64,000 bases of DNA from assembly GCA_947627215.1 (NCBI GenBank), contig CANQVD010000003.1, forward strand, positions 100,355 to 164,354, in the 5' to 3' direction. Every line of letters starts with the position of its first letter. Within the stretch, counting starts at the first letter, position 1. The notes under the pieces are model-generated. The model had not been told where the DNA came from, made no database searches, and was given only the letters and a program-made list of their open reading frames with translations. Below, one piece after another: positions 17,668-25,957 of the stretch. The DNA is from an uncultured Eisenbergiella sp. (GTDB lineage Bacteria; Bacillota; Clostridia; Lachnospirales; Lachnospiraceae). The position numbers and the translations under genes are program-made.

Positions 17668-18162
17668 TTATGTGTTTTCCGCGGTGTCTGCAGTCTTTGC
17701 TTTCTTCAGCGGGAACACGTAATCGGGATACTTGATGGCGGAATTCTCGAAGTTCATCTGGAAGGAATTACCCGTCTTGACGTAGATCCTGACATGGTTC
17801 CCGATGCTGCTCTTTTTATAGTCTGCATTCCGGACGGTCACAGCGTAATACGTCCCATCGTAGAGCACGAGCAGATAGAATATGCGCTTGGACTGCTGCT
17901 TGTCTGTCACGGTCCCTTCGAGGAAGAAATATCTCCCTGCGAGGAAATCTAGGATCCGCTGTAGGGCGTTGGCGAGCAGGAGAGCAGTTGCCAGCAGAAT
18001 GATGAGCGTCACCTTGTAGTCCCGGAAGGCCGGGATCGACAGCAGCGCCAGGAAGAATGCCCCGGCGGCACGCAGGAGCAGCTTGGCGCAGGCCATCTGG
18101 ATCTCATCGGGCAGATCCCTGAATCGGTATGTGATATGGAGTCTGGCTGCGATCTTTTCCAT
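17668..18162 (-). CDS. Two-helix membrane protein, function unknown
   Basis: 164 aa. Two adjacent transmembrane helices (about residues 28-70: LLRAAGAFFLALLSIPA and LIILLATALLLANAL) are followed by a cytoplasmic beta-rich domain (about 80-155). No family recognised. It lies 13 nt after the zinc-ribbon gene with GGGGAG before the ATG, and before the CAP gene, so the three form one operon. Confidence 0.75.
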   Translation of the reverse strand: MEKIAARLHITYRFRDLPDEIQMACAKLLLRAAGAFFLALLSIPAFRDYKVTLIILLATALLLANALQRILDFLAGRYFFLEGTVTDKQQSKRIFYLLVLYDGTYYAVTVRNADYKKSSIGNHVRIYVKTGNSFQMNFENSAIKYPDYVFPLKKAKTADTAENT

Positions 18163-18175
18163 ATTGTCCTCCCCT

Positions 18176-18679
18176 TTAGAACCAGAAGATCAGGAAGATG
18201 ACCGCTCCGATCACGCCGACCACGCCGCCGATGACCTTCAGGAGGGCTTCCTTGGGGATGCGCTCGATCTCAGCCTTGATCTCCGGAAGGACATCGTCAT
18301 AAAAACCGTCTTCGTTCAGGTCCGGGGCATTGGGATCGGCCTCCATCGGGCCCTTGTCTGCTTTGGCGGGTTTTGAGGAAGGCGTCTTGCTGAAAGGGTT
18401 CTTGAATCCGGCTTTCTGCTTCGGCTCTGTTTCCTCCATCTCCCTTTTCCCACGGAGGGTCTTTTTCTGTCTGGGTTCTTCCTCGTGGTTCTCAACAGGA
18501 CGTTCTTGCACCGGACGGGGCTGCGGTGCGGCAGGCGCGGGCGCGGGAGACGGGGCAGGAGAGGGTGTCTCGTCCTCCTGGGCGTTTTCGATAAAGCCGT
18601 CGCACATGCTGCAGTAGCGTCCGCCGTTTACGACATAGGTGGTGACCATCTTATTGCAGTTGGGGCATCTGATTTTCAT
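18176..18679 (-). CDS. Zinc-ribbon, C-terminally tail-anchored protein
   Basis: 167 aa. The N-terminus has a four-cysteine zinc ribbon (CPNC at residues 5-8, CSMC at 23-26). A Pro/Ala-rich linker (about 40-60), a charged region and one C-terminal transmembrane helix (VIGGVVGVIGAVIFLIFWF) follow. This layout suggests a cytoplasmic zinc ribbon tethered to the membrane; partner unknown. The SD lies beyond a hairpin (18680-18732), and transcription probably starts at 18786-18814. Confidence 0.8.
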   Translation of the reverse strand: MKIRCPNCNKMVTTYVVNGGRYCSMCDGFIENAQEDETPSPAPSPAPAPAAPQPRPVQERPVENHEEEPRQKKTLRGKREMEETEPKQKAGFKNPFSKTPSSKPAKADKGPMEADPNAPDLNEDGFYDDVLPEIKAEIERIPKEALLKVIGGVVGVIGAVIFLIFWF

Positions 18680-18732
18680 GATCGCATTCTGCCTTCCCGC
18701 ATGTCAGGCATACGGGAAAGCGGTCCTCCTTT
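18680..18732 (-). promoter_or_regulatory. Split ribosome-binding site with hairpin
   Basis: AAAGGAGG (18725-18732), about 10-bp stem (18709-18720 pairing with 18693-18703, one mismatch and one bulge, loop of 5), then 13 nt to the ATG at 18679. Linear distance 46 nt. Confidence 0.6.
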
Positions 18733-18785
18733 CCTGATCCGGATGTCAGCGCAGTACGCCTTGCCGGATATTTCTGTTTATACCA

Positions 18786-18814
18786 ATTTTAAATGATTAC
18801 AATTTATATGTCAA
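18786..18814 (-). promoter_or_regulatory. Promoter of the zinc-ribbon/CAP operon
   Basis: TTGACA (18809-18814), 17 bp, TAAAAT (18786-18791) on the minus strand, about 100 bp before the gene at 18679. Confidence 0.75.
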
Positions 18815-18869
18815 TATAACCTGTATAAAAACAATATCATATGGGGAAGGGAGAGAAAAAAATGGGCAA

Positions 18870-18993
18870 ACAAAAATGCCCTTAGGCAAGCCATTAGGGC
18901 ACTCTGTATTGAGCAAATCTGCAATTTTCCCCATCCATGCGGCAGCGCCGAACGATAAATCATTCTTGCGTTTCGCAAAAGAAAGGATTTTAT
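18870..18993 (-). ncRNA. Putative small RNA of about 125 nt
   Basis: A full consensus promoter (19000-19028) starts a transcript near 18993. It ends at a terminator hairpin GCCCTAA/TTAGGGC-like (18878-18900) with T5 at 18873-18877. Near the 5' end is a small TTGCG/CGCAA hairpin. A frame starting ATGATTTATCG runs through the terminator and lacks a clear SD, so a non-coding RNA is preferred. No known RNA family recognised. Confidence 0.5.
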
Positions 18994-18999
18994 ACTTGT

Positions 19000-19028
19000 A
19001 TTATATTCTCGTATATAAACAGTGTCAA
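19000..19028 (-). promoter_or_regulatory. Consensus promoter of the putative small RNA
   Basis: TTGACA (19023-19028), exactly 17 bp, TATAAT (19000-19005) on the minus strand. Confidence 0.8.
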
Positions 19029-19064
19029 CTATTATTTTTATCATTTCTGCCGCGATTAGGAAAA

Positions 19065-19091
19065 CCCGCCGGTTCAGTGCTGACTGGCGGG
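19065..19091. terminator. Hairpin, possible second terminator
   Basis: CCCGCCGG with a complementary CTGGCGGG arm around a short loop; T4 on the minus strand and a broken T-run on the plus strand. It lies between the XRE-gene terminator and the small-RNA promoter. Confidence 0.4.
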
Positions 19092-19165
19092 CTTTCTATT
19101 CTTCTTGCTTCCAAAGTGGATTAGGCCGTACGGTTACCAAAAATTTCAAAAAAACTGCGAAAAAG

Positions 19166-19188
19166 GGCCCCGCCTGTCTGACGGGGCC
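19166..19188 (-). terminator. Terminator of the XRE regulator gene
   Basis: GGCCCCG/CGGGGCC with a 9-nt loop and T5 on the minus strand, 18 nt after the stop codon. Confidence 0.85.
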
Positions 19189-19205
19189 TTTGCCATCGCT
19201 CATCT

Positions 19206-20111
19206 TCAGATGGAATTAAGATCGCCTTTTTTCTGCGTGGAGAATGACGCCTTCGGCTTCGCGCCAGCTGCCGGTCTGGTGGGAACCTCCGACGGTATTG
19301 TTCCTGCAGCCTTCGCTCCGGTTGGAGCAGCACCTGCCGGTTTTGCTGACCCCTGAGCAGTAAAGTTTCCCGCAGCGGCAAATGCGAAGTATCTCGTATC
19401 CACCCATTCTGTCATCAGGGCGTTGCCAGTCGAGTTCAAGAGGCTGAGTTTGTTCGACGAGACAGTATAGTATCCATCATACTGATCCGAGATGTTCTCA
19501 TCCAGTGTATTGAATTTCACATACAGCCGTGTGAAATTCCCTTTTAAGATATCATCATAGTGAACAGACTTAAATCCGTCGGGGGGAGACTTCAGCATGT
19601 GCTCTGCATAGTCTTTCAGAGTATACAGTTCGAGGGCTCCCCGCATTTTGGACTGTACTTCATTGATCACGCTGTGAATGAAGACGACCCTGTCCGCAGC
19701 AGCGTCGTACAGGCCCCACTTGGGGCTGTGCGTGCTCCTTGGAAAGACGCACAGGACAGGAGACTGGTCGTACTGTCGCAGGTCGCTTTTTTTGAGCGGC
19801 GTATAATCCTGGTCGGAGTTGATGATCGTGAGCTGCTCATCACTGTTGAACAGTTTTCTGTGCGGCGTTACGCCAGCGAGGTAATTGATGGAGACATTAA
19901 AGTATTGAGCGATCAGCTTCAGATTCGTTATCGTTGGCAGCCGGTTGCCGCTTTCCCATGCATTGACCGTCGAAGTGGATATAGATGTTTGCTCCTGTCG
20001 CATAGCCGTCAATACAGAGGCGAGCGATCTCTGTGACATATCGCGTTCGTTGCGCAGGGCTACAAGTCTCGTGCGAAAAAGGTCTTTGTTCACAATCGCT
20101 GATTTCGGCAT
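19206..20111 (-). CDS. XRE/Cro-CI-type transcriptional regulator
   Basis: 301 aa from the ATG at 20111 (GAGGG 6 nt upstream). Residues about 10-75 form an HTH_3 domain: LFRTRLVALRNERDMSQRSL, STVNAWESGNRLPTITNL and IAQYFNVSINYLAGV. The long middle region (about 90-235) has no recognised fold and may sense a signal or oligomerise. The last about 60 residues are Ala/Pro/Gly-rich and disordered. Monocistronic between its promoter (20184-20213) and terminator. It may autoregulate: two TTTCAAAC direct repeats lie just downstream of its -10. A candidate regulator for the divergent gene cluster at 20.4 kb. Confidence 0.85.
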   Translation of the reverse strand: MPKSAIVNKDLFRTRLVALRNERDMSQRSLASVLTAMRQEQTSISTSTVNAWESGNRLPTITNLKLIAQYFNVSINYLAGVTPHRKLFNSDEQLTIINSDQDYTPLKKSDLRQYDQSPVLCVFPRSTHSPKWGLYDAAADRVVFIHSVINEVQSKMRGALELYTLKDYAEHMLKSPPDGFKSVHYDDILKGNFTRLYVKFNTLDENISDQYDGYYTVSSNKLSLLNSTGNALMTEWVDTRYFAFAAAGNFTAQGSAKPAGAAPTGAKAAGTIPSEVPTRPAAGAKPKASFSTQKKGDLNSI

Positions 20112-20183
20112 TTCTTCCCTCACTTCCTTATCTCTATACGGATTGAGCGATCCGTTTGAAAACTGGTGTGTTGTTTGAAATGT

Positions 20184-20213
20184 ATTATAACAAATTAACG
20201 GGATAATTGCCAA
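20184..20213 (-). promoter_or_regulatory. XRE gene promoter with TTTCAAAC direct repeats
   Basis: TTGGCA (20208-20213), 18 bp, TATAAT (20184-20189) on the minus strand. Two TTTCAAAC copies follow within the early transcribed region (about 20155-20182), a plausible operator. Confidence 0.65.
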
Positions 20214-20322
20214 CATAAATTTCGTATTTTGGTTTAGACGGTTTCTTTAACCCATCTGTACCGCTGCGGAACCTTTGTTTGGACATCAAAAATAATATTT
20301 TTGTAAACTTCCGCTGTACATT

Positions 20323-20351
20323 TTGCATGCAAAGTGTTTATATGGTATTAT
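20323..20351 (+). promoter_or_regulatory. Promoter of the 20.4-23 kb operon
   Basis: TTGCAT (20323-20328), 17 bp, TATTAT (20346-20351) on the plus strand, about 70 bp before the first gene. Confidence 0.65.
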
Positions 20352-20421
20352 TTACAACAGTATCATTTTATGATATTATCTAAATAGGAAGGTACGAAAG
20401 GAAAGGAGCAGGAGGTCGCAT

Positions 20422-20727
20422 ATGGAAAGCTTTAAAAATATCGTTATCAAGACACGCGAGGAGGCGGAGAGATTTTCCGCGCTGTGCAGGGAAAAAGGCA
20501 TCGTGGATTTCTATGAGAAGGAGGATGCGGTTTTCCCTCATTTTCGTGTCATCCATTTTTCGGATGCCTTTCAGCCTGTCGCGTACTGGTCGGATAAGAC
20601 GGAGTGGAAGGACGGGATCTTCACGACCGGGATCGGCCTGAATGGAGGCGGGCTCTACGGGATCGACGAAGCCGGACGCGAGATCGACGAGGCCGTGCGT
20701 CTGCTGGCGGAAGCCTGCGGCGCATAG
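20422..20727 (+). CDS. Small protein of unknown function
   Basis: 101 aa. Sequence not recognised; it is acidic, with two aromatic-rich stretches (FRVIHFSDAFQPVAYW, TGIGLNGGGLYGIDEAG). AGGAGG lies 6 nt before the ATG. It is the first gene behind the promoter at 20323 and lies 25 nt before a coupled leader peptide and the signal-peptidase fusion gene, so it may be functionally linked to that protein. Confidence 0.75.
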   Translation: MESFKNIVIKTREEAERFSALCREKGIVDFYEKEDAVFPHFRVIHFSDAFQPVAYWSDKTEWKDGIFTTGIGLNGGGLYGIDEAGREIDEAVRLLAEACGA

Positions 20728-20752
20728 AGAATATAAGCAGAAAGGAGGCTGC

Positions 20753-20803
20753 ATGGCTGCCGGTCCGTCAGACGGAAAATGGGAGCCGATGCAAAAAAGA
20801 TGA
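20753..20803 (+). CDS. Short coupled peptide before the signal peptidase gene
   Basis: 16-residue frame, MAAGPSDGKWEPMQKR. It has the better ribosome site (AAAGGAGG 5 nt upstream), and its TGA overlaps the ATG at 20800 as ATGA. Its probable role is to load ribosomes that re-initiate on the downstream gene. Translation is inferred only. Confidence 0.5.
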   Translation: MAAGPSDGKWEPMQKR

Positions 20804-22968
20804 AGAAAAGATCTGTCATCCTGCTGCTGGCGCTGCTGATGGCGGCTGGTACGCCTGCCAGGGTATATGCCAACGCTGATGCAGAGGATGAGACTGAAGA
20901 ATATTTCAATGATGAAGGGGACGAGGGGGAGTACGAGCAGATCTCGGGCAACAGCGCTTCCGACAGCTCCGCATCGGACAGCGCCACGGCCAAGACCGTG
21001 ACGGTCCCGATCGGCCGCGAATATCTCACCTGTGAGTTCCATATCAAATATGAGAACCCGGGGACCTACAGCACGACGATCACATCCCCCGATGGGGACG
21101 TGTATACCGCGAACCAGAACACGGATACCGTATCTACTGCGGACATCGCCGGCGTGGGGGTCGGCGACTGGACCGTCAGCGTCGTGTCCGACAACGGAAC
21201 GCCCATCGGCCGCGTCACAGTGGATGTATCTGCCGTGGCGAAGTCGCGGAACCCGATCATCGACGAAGTGCCTGTCGCAAAGGACATCAACGGGCTTTCG
21301 ATCTACTTCAAGGACACGGCGATCGTTGCGGAATGGAACGATACCAGCGTCGGCAGCGTGCATGCGGTCGTCTACAATACGAAGAACCAGGTCCAGATCG
21401 CCAATGAGAAGATCCCGGCGGGGCAGAACTATTTCGAAGCTGAGATTCCTCCATCCGTGGAGCAGATCACGATCTCGATTGTCCCCACGGCATCGGAGGG
21501 GTTTGGGGAAGCGGAAACGATCCGGACGTACAAAGTGGAGAATAACCCGAATGCGACTGTCACCTTCCCCAAGGTCGATTTCACAAATAAGGATACCTAT
21601 GATTTCTCCGTTACGCTGGGAGACCGGTACGGGCTCATCATCGAGGACAACGGGATCGAACAGGAGACCGTAGCTCTGAAGGACGCCGGGGACTATGAAT
21701 ACAGCGTGGACTTAGAGGAAGGCGTCAACGAGATCAAAGTATATGTCGTGGACGCGGACGGGAACCGTCGGTCCTCACAGACGGAGGTCGTCATGGACAC
21801 CGTGCCTCCCACGCTGGTCCTGAACGAGACGTACTCCGACACCACGACGGAATCCGACACCATCACAATAGCCGGCAACGCCAGGGACTTCCAGACCATC
21901 GTGATCGACGGCTATGATGTGGAAGCGAGGGGCAATGGGGACTTTTCCTTTGACGTTCCCCTGTTCGACGGAAGCAACAGCATCGATGTCGTGGTAACTG
22001 ATGCGGCGGGCAACAGCGTGAGCTACACCGCCCACATCACGAAGCTGGTGCCGGAGGAGAACAACATGGGAGCCGTAGCTTCCCTGTTCATGCGTGCGGC
22101 GGGGCTCGTAGCGGCGCTGTTCGCCCTGATCCTGTTCCTTCTCCACAAGTTCGGTTTCCTGCAGTTCTCCAGAAAGGGAGGCGTGATGCCTCCGGCGGGC
22201 GGCGGTGATGCGGCCTCCGCAAAGAAGGGCCGTCCCTCTAAGAAAAAGGGCCCTGTGTCCGGTGAGGATAGGGAGGAGCCCGAGGAGGAAGCTCCCAGCT
22301 GCGGGAAGGAGCCAGGCCGCGGGAAGAGGGCGAAGAAAGCCAGGGCGAAGGAGTCCAAAAAGGGCGGGATCAACCTGGAGCTCTTGTTTTACGCGATGCT
22401 GCCCGTCACGGCGTTCCTCATGGTGACTTTTGTCGTCTATCTGGGAACGGTCGTATCCGGATCGATGGAGCCGACGATGGATGTCGGTGACTGCGTGATC
22501 ACGAACCGTCTGGCGTATATGGTGAGAGAGCCAGAGCGCGGCGATGTCGTGGCGTTCATGAACCACGGGTACAGTGAGAGAGATGAGGGAGCGGTCCTGT
22601 TAAAGAGGATCATCGGACTCCCCGGGGATTCGATCTCGTTCAAGGACGGCGACCTCTATATCAACGATGAGCTCTGCCAGGAATCCTATCTTGCTTACGA
22701 CACCGAGACCAACAGCGTGATCGAAGGAGAGGAGTTCGAAGTGCCGGACGGCTGCTTTTTCATGCTGGGCGACAACCGGGGCGATTCCCTTGACTCGCGC
22801 TTTTGGGAGAATCCTTATGTGGCGCGTGCGGATCTGGTAGGCAGATACCTGTATTCGTTCCATCTGCCGGATGCTGTCTACAACGCTTTCTTCTCACCGA
22901 AGCCTGACACTGAGGACGTGGAGCTGACGGAGACTGCGGATTCCCTGACCGCATCCGAAAGAAAATAG
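20800..22968 (+). CDS. Signal peptidase I fused to an Ig-like extracellular region
   Basis: 722 aa. A signal peptide (KKRSVILLLALLMAAG...) leads an about 400-residue secreted region with bacterial Ig-like folds (DTVPPTLVLN, DAAGNSVSYTAHI). A transmembrane helix near residue 425 comes next, then an about 80-residue Lys/Arg-rich cytoplasmic loop and a second helix. The C-terminal type I signal peptidase domain holds the catalytic Ser555 in SGSMEPT, Lys602 in LLKRIIGLPGD, and the GDNRGDSLDSR box. The fusion suggests dedicated processing of element-encoded exported proteins. An alternative ATG lies 7 codons upstream (20779). Ends at a shared terminator. Confidence 0.9.
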   Translation: MKKRSVILLLALLMAAGTPARVYANADAEDETEEYFNDEGDEGEYEQISGNSASDSSASDSATAKTVTVPIGREYLTCEFHIKYENPGTYSTTITSPDGDVYTANQNTDTVSTADIAGVGVGDWTVSVVSDNGTPIGRVTVDVSAVAKSRNPIIDEVPVAKDINGLSIYFKDTAIVAEWNDTSVGSVHAVVYNTKNQVQIANEKIPAGQNYFEAEIPPSVEQITISIVPTASEGFGEAETIRTYKVENNPNATVTFPKVDFTNKDTYDFSVTLGDRYGLIIEDNGIEQETVALKDAGDYEYSVDLEEGVNEIKVYVVDADGNRRSSQTEVVMDTVPPTLVLNETYSDTTTESDTITIAGNARDFQTIVIDGYDVEARGNGDFSFDVPLFDGSNSIDVVVTDAAGNSVSYTAHITKLVPEENNMGAVASLFMRAAGLVAALFALILFLLHKFGFLQFSRKGGVMPPAGGGDAASAKKGRPSKKKGPVSGEDREEPEEEAPSCGKEPGRGKRAKKARAKESKKGGINLELLFYAMLPVTAFLMVTFVVYLGTVVSGSMEPTMDVGDCVITNRLAYMVREPERGDVVAFMNHGYSERDEGAVLLKRIIGLPGDSISFKDGDLYINDELCQESYLAYDTETNSVIEGEEFEVPDGCFFMLGDNRGDSLDSRFWENPYVARADLVGRYLYSFHLPDAVYNAFFSPKPDTEDVELTETADSLTASERK

Positions 22969-22986
22969 GAAAAAAGAGATAAAAAA

Positions 22987-23016
22987 AGAGCCGTTGTGTG
23001 TTCTCACAGCGGCTCT
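22987..23016. terminator. Bidirectional terminator between convergent genes
   Basis: AGAGCCG/CGGCTCT arms, A7 before and a T-rich run after, between the signal peptidase gene and the RecD2-like gene. Confidence 0.85.
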
Positions 23017-23024
23017 CTTTCTTT

Positions 23025-24524
23025 TTAAGCAGATTTCTTGATGAGCTGGTACTTTTCCGTTGCATACGCCAGTTTCCTGGCGAGCATGGAAAGCCTGGTC
23101 TTCCCGCCGTCTGTCGTGACGGCCTGCTCCAGTGCTTCCGGATCATAGAAGAGCACCGCCTTTTTCTTTGCCCTGGTGATCCCCGTATAGAGGATATTTC
23201 GGTTGAGCATGCTCCTGTGTTCGCGGGTGATCGCTACCAGCGCCGCCGGGTACTCAGAACCCTGGGACTTGTGGATGCTGATCGCATATGCCAGGGATAT
23301 CTGATAAGCGTCGCTCTCGGTATACGCAACCTCCGTCGATCCGTACCTTACGGTGACAGTCCCTTTTTCTGCAGCGGCGACCCTGCCAATCTCACCGTTC
23401 GAGACTTCGTTCCTGTTGACGAGCTGGATCACGGGTGAGTTGACCTTATAGGTCATGCCCCCCAGAACGATGCCGGCTGAGCGGTTGAACCTGGTCTGTG
23501 CAGCGTTATTGAACGCATTGGTGCATAAGGTCCCCTGTCTCCGGAAAGGGATCAGGCAGCCCGTCTGATAAACGCCGCCGGCCTCGCATACCGTTTCTTT
23601 GTAGCACTCCATGAGTTGCCGCATGGGATCTGCGCCGTCCGCCCTGATTAGCCTGAAATCTGGTCCTTCCAGCAGGTCATGCCTGCCTGTCCGTATCCTC
23701 TGGATGTTCTCAAAGAGGACGGAGCTGTTGTCCTGCCGGAACGTTTTGGTGAGCATGACGGTCGGGACGACTCCTGACTCGATCAGGTCGTTAAGGACGC
23801 ATCCAGGCCCCACGCTTGCGAGCTGGTCCACATCTCCTGAGATGACGAGCCTGTGCCCTGTCTGGACCGATGCAAACAGCGCGCCGGACAGGAACAGGTC
23901 GCACATGGAGAACTCATCACCGAACATCGTATCATAGCTGATGGTGGTGGGGGAGTAGGTGTCAACGCCTATGCAGAGCATGGAGTTGAACGTCCTCGCT
24001 TCCTCGCCGGTGGACTCATTGATCCGCTTGGCCGCTTTGCCGGTCGGCGCCGCGAACCCGATCGTCTTTCCAGGGAACAGGTCTTTGAGGACATAAGTGA
24101 TCGCCTTGATCACGGAAGTCTTGCCTGTGCCCGGTCCGCCGGTGATGATGCAGAAGTTGTTCTTGACCGCTATGACGACCGCGGCCCTCTGCATCGGATC
24201 CAGCTTGATCCCGTTCTTCTGCTCGTACTCGTCGATCCGTTTTTGGATGACGGACTCCGCGACATACTGAGGCAGGACGGACAGGATGCGGACCACGTTG
24301 TTGGCGATGATGTTCTCTGCCAGCGCGATGCGAGGGAGCGTAAAGTGGCCGTCGCAGTAGACGATCTGCTTTTTCTCCACCATCTGCCGCAGCACCGCAT
24401 CATCGACATTCAGCCGCCTGCGCTTCGCGAACTGCTCGGTGCAGCGCTTAAAATCCTCAGCCTTTACCCAGGGCGTTCCGCGCCCCGTGATAACGGCTTC
24501 CAATATGCCGATCAATTCTTGCAT
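23025..24524 (-). CDS. RecD2-like SF1B DNA helicase
   Basis: 499 aa, 5'-3' helicase of the RecD/TraA group. The Walker A motif GGPGTGKT is at residues 129-136, DEFSMCD is motif II, GDVDQLASVGPG motif III, TKTFRQ motif IV, and AYAISIHKSQGSEYPA with YTGITRAKK motifs V-VI. The N-terminus (1-110) has RecD2-type helical repeats but is shorter than in chromosomal RecD2 (about 720-850 aa). It is the second gene after the YqaJ-type exonuclease, a pairing typical of double-strand-break recombination modules. The ATG has its SD beyond a GC-rich hairpin. Confidence 0.9.
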   Translation of the reverse strand: MQELIGILEAVITGRGTPWVKAEDFKRCTEQFAKRRRLNVDDAVLRQMVEKKQIVYCDGHFTLPRIALAENIIANNVVRILSVLPQYVAESVIQKRIDEYEQKNGIKLDPMQRAAVVIAVKNNFCIITGGPGTGKTSVIKAITYVLKDLFPGKTIGFAAPTGKAAKRINESTGEEARTFNSMLCIGVDTYSPTTISYDTMFGDEFSMCDLFLSGALFASVQTGHRLVISGDVDQLASVGPGCVLNDLIESGVVPTVMLTKTFRQDNSSVLFENIQRIRTGRHDLLEGPDFRLIRADGADPMRQLMECYKETVCEAGGVYQTGCLIPFRRQGTLCTNAFNNAAQTRFNRSAGIVLGGMTYKVNSPVIQLVNRNEVSNGEIGRVAAAEKGTVTVRYGSTEVAYTESDAYQISLAYAISIHKSQGSEYPAALVAITREHRSMLNRNILYTGITRAKKKAVLFYDPEALEQAVTTDGGKTRLSMLARKLAYATEKYQLIKKSA

Positions 24525-24580
24525 AAGAATCTTCGCACATACCCGCCGCCGATAAGACGGCAGGCATACGCTTCTCCTTT
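24525..24580 (-). promoter_or_regulatory. Possible split ribosome-binding site with hairpin
   Basis: AAAGGAG (24574-24580) is 50 nt from the ATG. A 6-bp stem CTGCCG/CGGCGG (24558-24563 and 24546-24551) lies between, leaving 21 nt after it, so this is a weaker example than the others. Confidence 0.4.
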
Positions 24581-25789
24581 CTACGTTGTTTTGAGTTCTT
24601 TGAGGTCAAGACTGAAGCTGTTCTTCACGCCGGGCTCCTTTGAGGGAGCGGACGGGATCAGGTATTCCTTGTACAGCTCCGGCATCTCCTCCTTTAACTT
24701 CTTGCTATCGAACGTCGTCACGCCGTATTCTTTGAGCAACTCAGGATGTTCAGCGGCGAGTTTCTCGCTGTCCAGTTTTGCTCGCGTCATAGGCGTCTTC
24801 AGGCGCAGGTAAACAACCTGGGACTCGTTGAGCTTAAAGGAGCCGCTGGTCGATCTCCCGAAGACGGGATAGAGCTGGCTGTAGATCTGTTCGCGCTCGG
24901 ACTCGGCCTCCTTCAGTGCCGCCTTTCTCTGTTTCACCCTGTTCTCGATCTCCATCGCGGAGAGGATGACATCGCGGTACTTTTCCGGGAGCTCGATGAA
25001 CGGGGCTTTAGGATCCACTTCGCCGTACAGCTCATAATAGAACTGGTTGATGAGTTCTGCTTTGCAGTCCGCCGGATCCGGCTCGAAAGCCTGCTCCACG
25101 CATTCCACAAAGTCACGGCATTTTTCCATGATCTCGTCCTCGATGCTAAGGTCCCTGTCGATCCTGACGACCGCCATCTCGTCGATGCCGAGTCCCCATG
25201 CGCAGCAGATATAGCAGTAGTTCACGTCCATGATGGCCATGTAAAACCTGCACTGCAGCTCATAGTAGATCGGCACGATTCCACTGCGCCATTCCGCGAT
25301 GGTCTCGTAGTTGCGGTGGGATGTGGTCTTGATCTCCAGCACGCCTTCCAGGCCGTCGATCCAGATGCGCCGGTCCAGGTTCCCGACTGCCCATGGATAG
25401 AGCAGCGTCCCGTCCGCACCCCGCTTGCCGCACTGATACATATTGGTGTCGTTCACCTTTATGATGCGGCGGTTGGGATAGTTCGTCCGGAACCAGTACA
25501 GGAACACTTCACTGACGGCATCCTCATAGATGTGCCCCAGCTCCTTGCTGGTCGCGTTGACGACCCTGTTCACCGCCTTCTGCGTCCCCGATTTCTGGTG
25601 GAAGAGCTCATAGGAAGATTTCCACGGACTCACGTCAAAGACGGCTGCTACGTCGCTGCCGCCGAGGGTGATGGGAAGGTAGTTCGGAGAGTTTGGGTTC
25701 TTGTAGGAAGGCCCATGCTTCCGCCACTCCAGCCATTCCTCGTTGGTCAGGTTCTGGGTATCCCCCAGGTTGATAGGTTCTACTTTCAA
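24581..25789 (-). CDS. YqaJ-type (lambda exonuclease-like) recombinase nuclease
   Basis: 402 aa from a TTG at 25789 (AAAGGAG 6 nt upstream). PD-(D/E)XK nuclease core: ITLGGSDVAAVFDVSPWKSSYELFHQKSG split over residues about 25-55, then GVLEIKTTSHRNYE with the E-x-K pair, and YYELQCRFYMAIMDV with the Q-xxx-Y motif of YqaJ proteins. The C-terminal 150 residues add a coiled coil. It resects double-stranded ends for single-strand annealing. A CTG in the same frame 27 nt upstream would fit an SD-hairpin arrangement and is an alternative start. Operon with the RecD2-like helicase behind leader module C. Confidence 0.85.
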   Translation of the reverse strand: MKVEPINLGDTQNLTNEEWLEWRKHGPSYKNPNSPNYLPITLGGSDVAAVFDVSPWKSSYELFHQKSGTQKAVNRVVNATSKELGHIYEDAVSEVFLYWFRTNYPNRRIIKVNDTNMYQCGKRGADGTLLYPWAVGNLDRRIWIDGLEGVLEIKTTSHRNYETIAEWRSGIVPIYYELQCRFYMAIMDVNYCYICCAWGLGIDEMAVVRIDRDLSIEDEIMEKCRDFVECVEQAFEPDPADCKAELINQFYYELYGEVDPKAPFIELPEKYRDVILSAMEIENRVKQRKAALKEAESEREQIYSQLYPVFGRSTSGSFKLNESQVVYLRLKTPMTRAKLDSEKLAAEHPELLKEYGVTTFDSKKLKEEMPELYKEYLIPSAPSKEPGVKNSFSLDLKELKTT

Positions 25790-25855
25790 AAATGTCTCCT
25801 TTCTGTGTGGATGCAGATGTTCTTCGCCGGTTTCGGCGCCTCCTTTCGTTGAGAA

Positions 25856-25957
25856 TAAAAAAAAAGGACAGGTCAAAAAACCTGTCCTTGAAAAAAATTA
25901 TGCACCACACTCATTTTTTTATAAAAACAGTATAGCGCATATCCGGCATCGCGTCAA
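25856..25957 (-). promoter_or_regulatory. Leader module C: promoter, TGCATAATT box, terminator
   Basis: TTGACG (25952-25957), 17 bp, TATACT (25929-25934). TGCATAAT (25897-25904) begins 24 nt after the -10. Terminator AAGGACAGG/CCTGTCCTT (25864-25889) with a T9 run, then AAAGGAGG and a CGCCG/CGGCG mini-hairpin. Confidence 0.85.

Noticed and set aside
18870..19044. 77-codon minus-strand frame across the small-RNA locus
   Set aside because: It starts at the promoter, reads through the terminator and lacks an SD; a non-coding RNA explains the signals better.
20380..21363. 327-codon minus-strand frame
   Set aside because: Antisense to the 20422 gene and the signal peptidase fusion; no promoter or SD.
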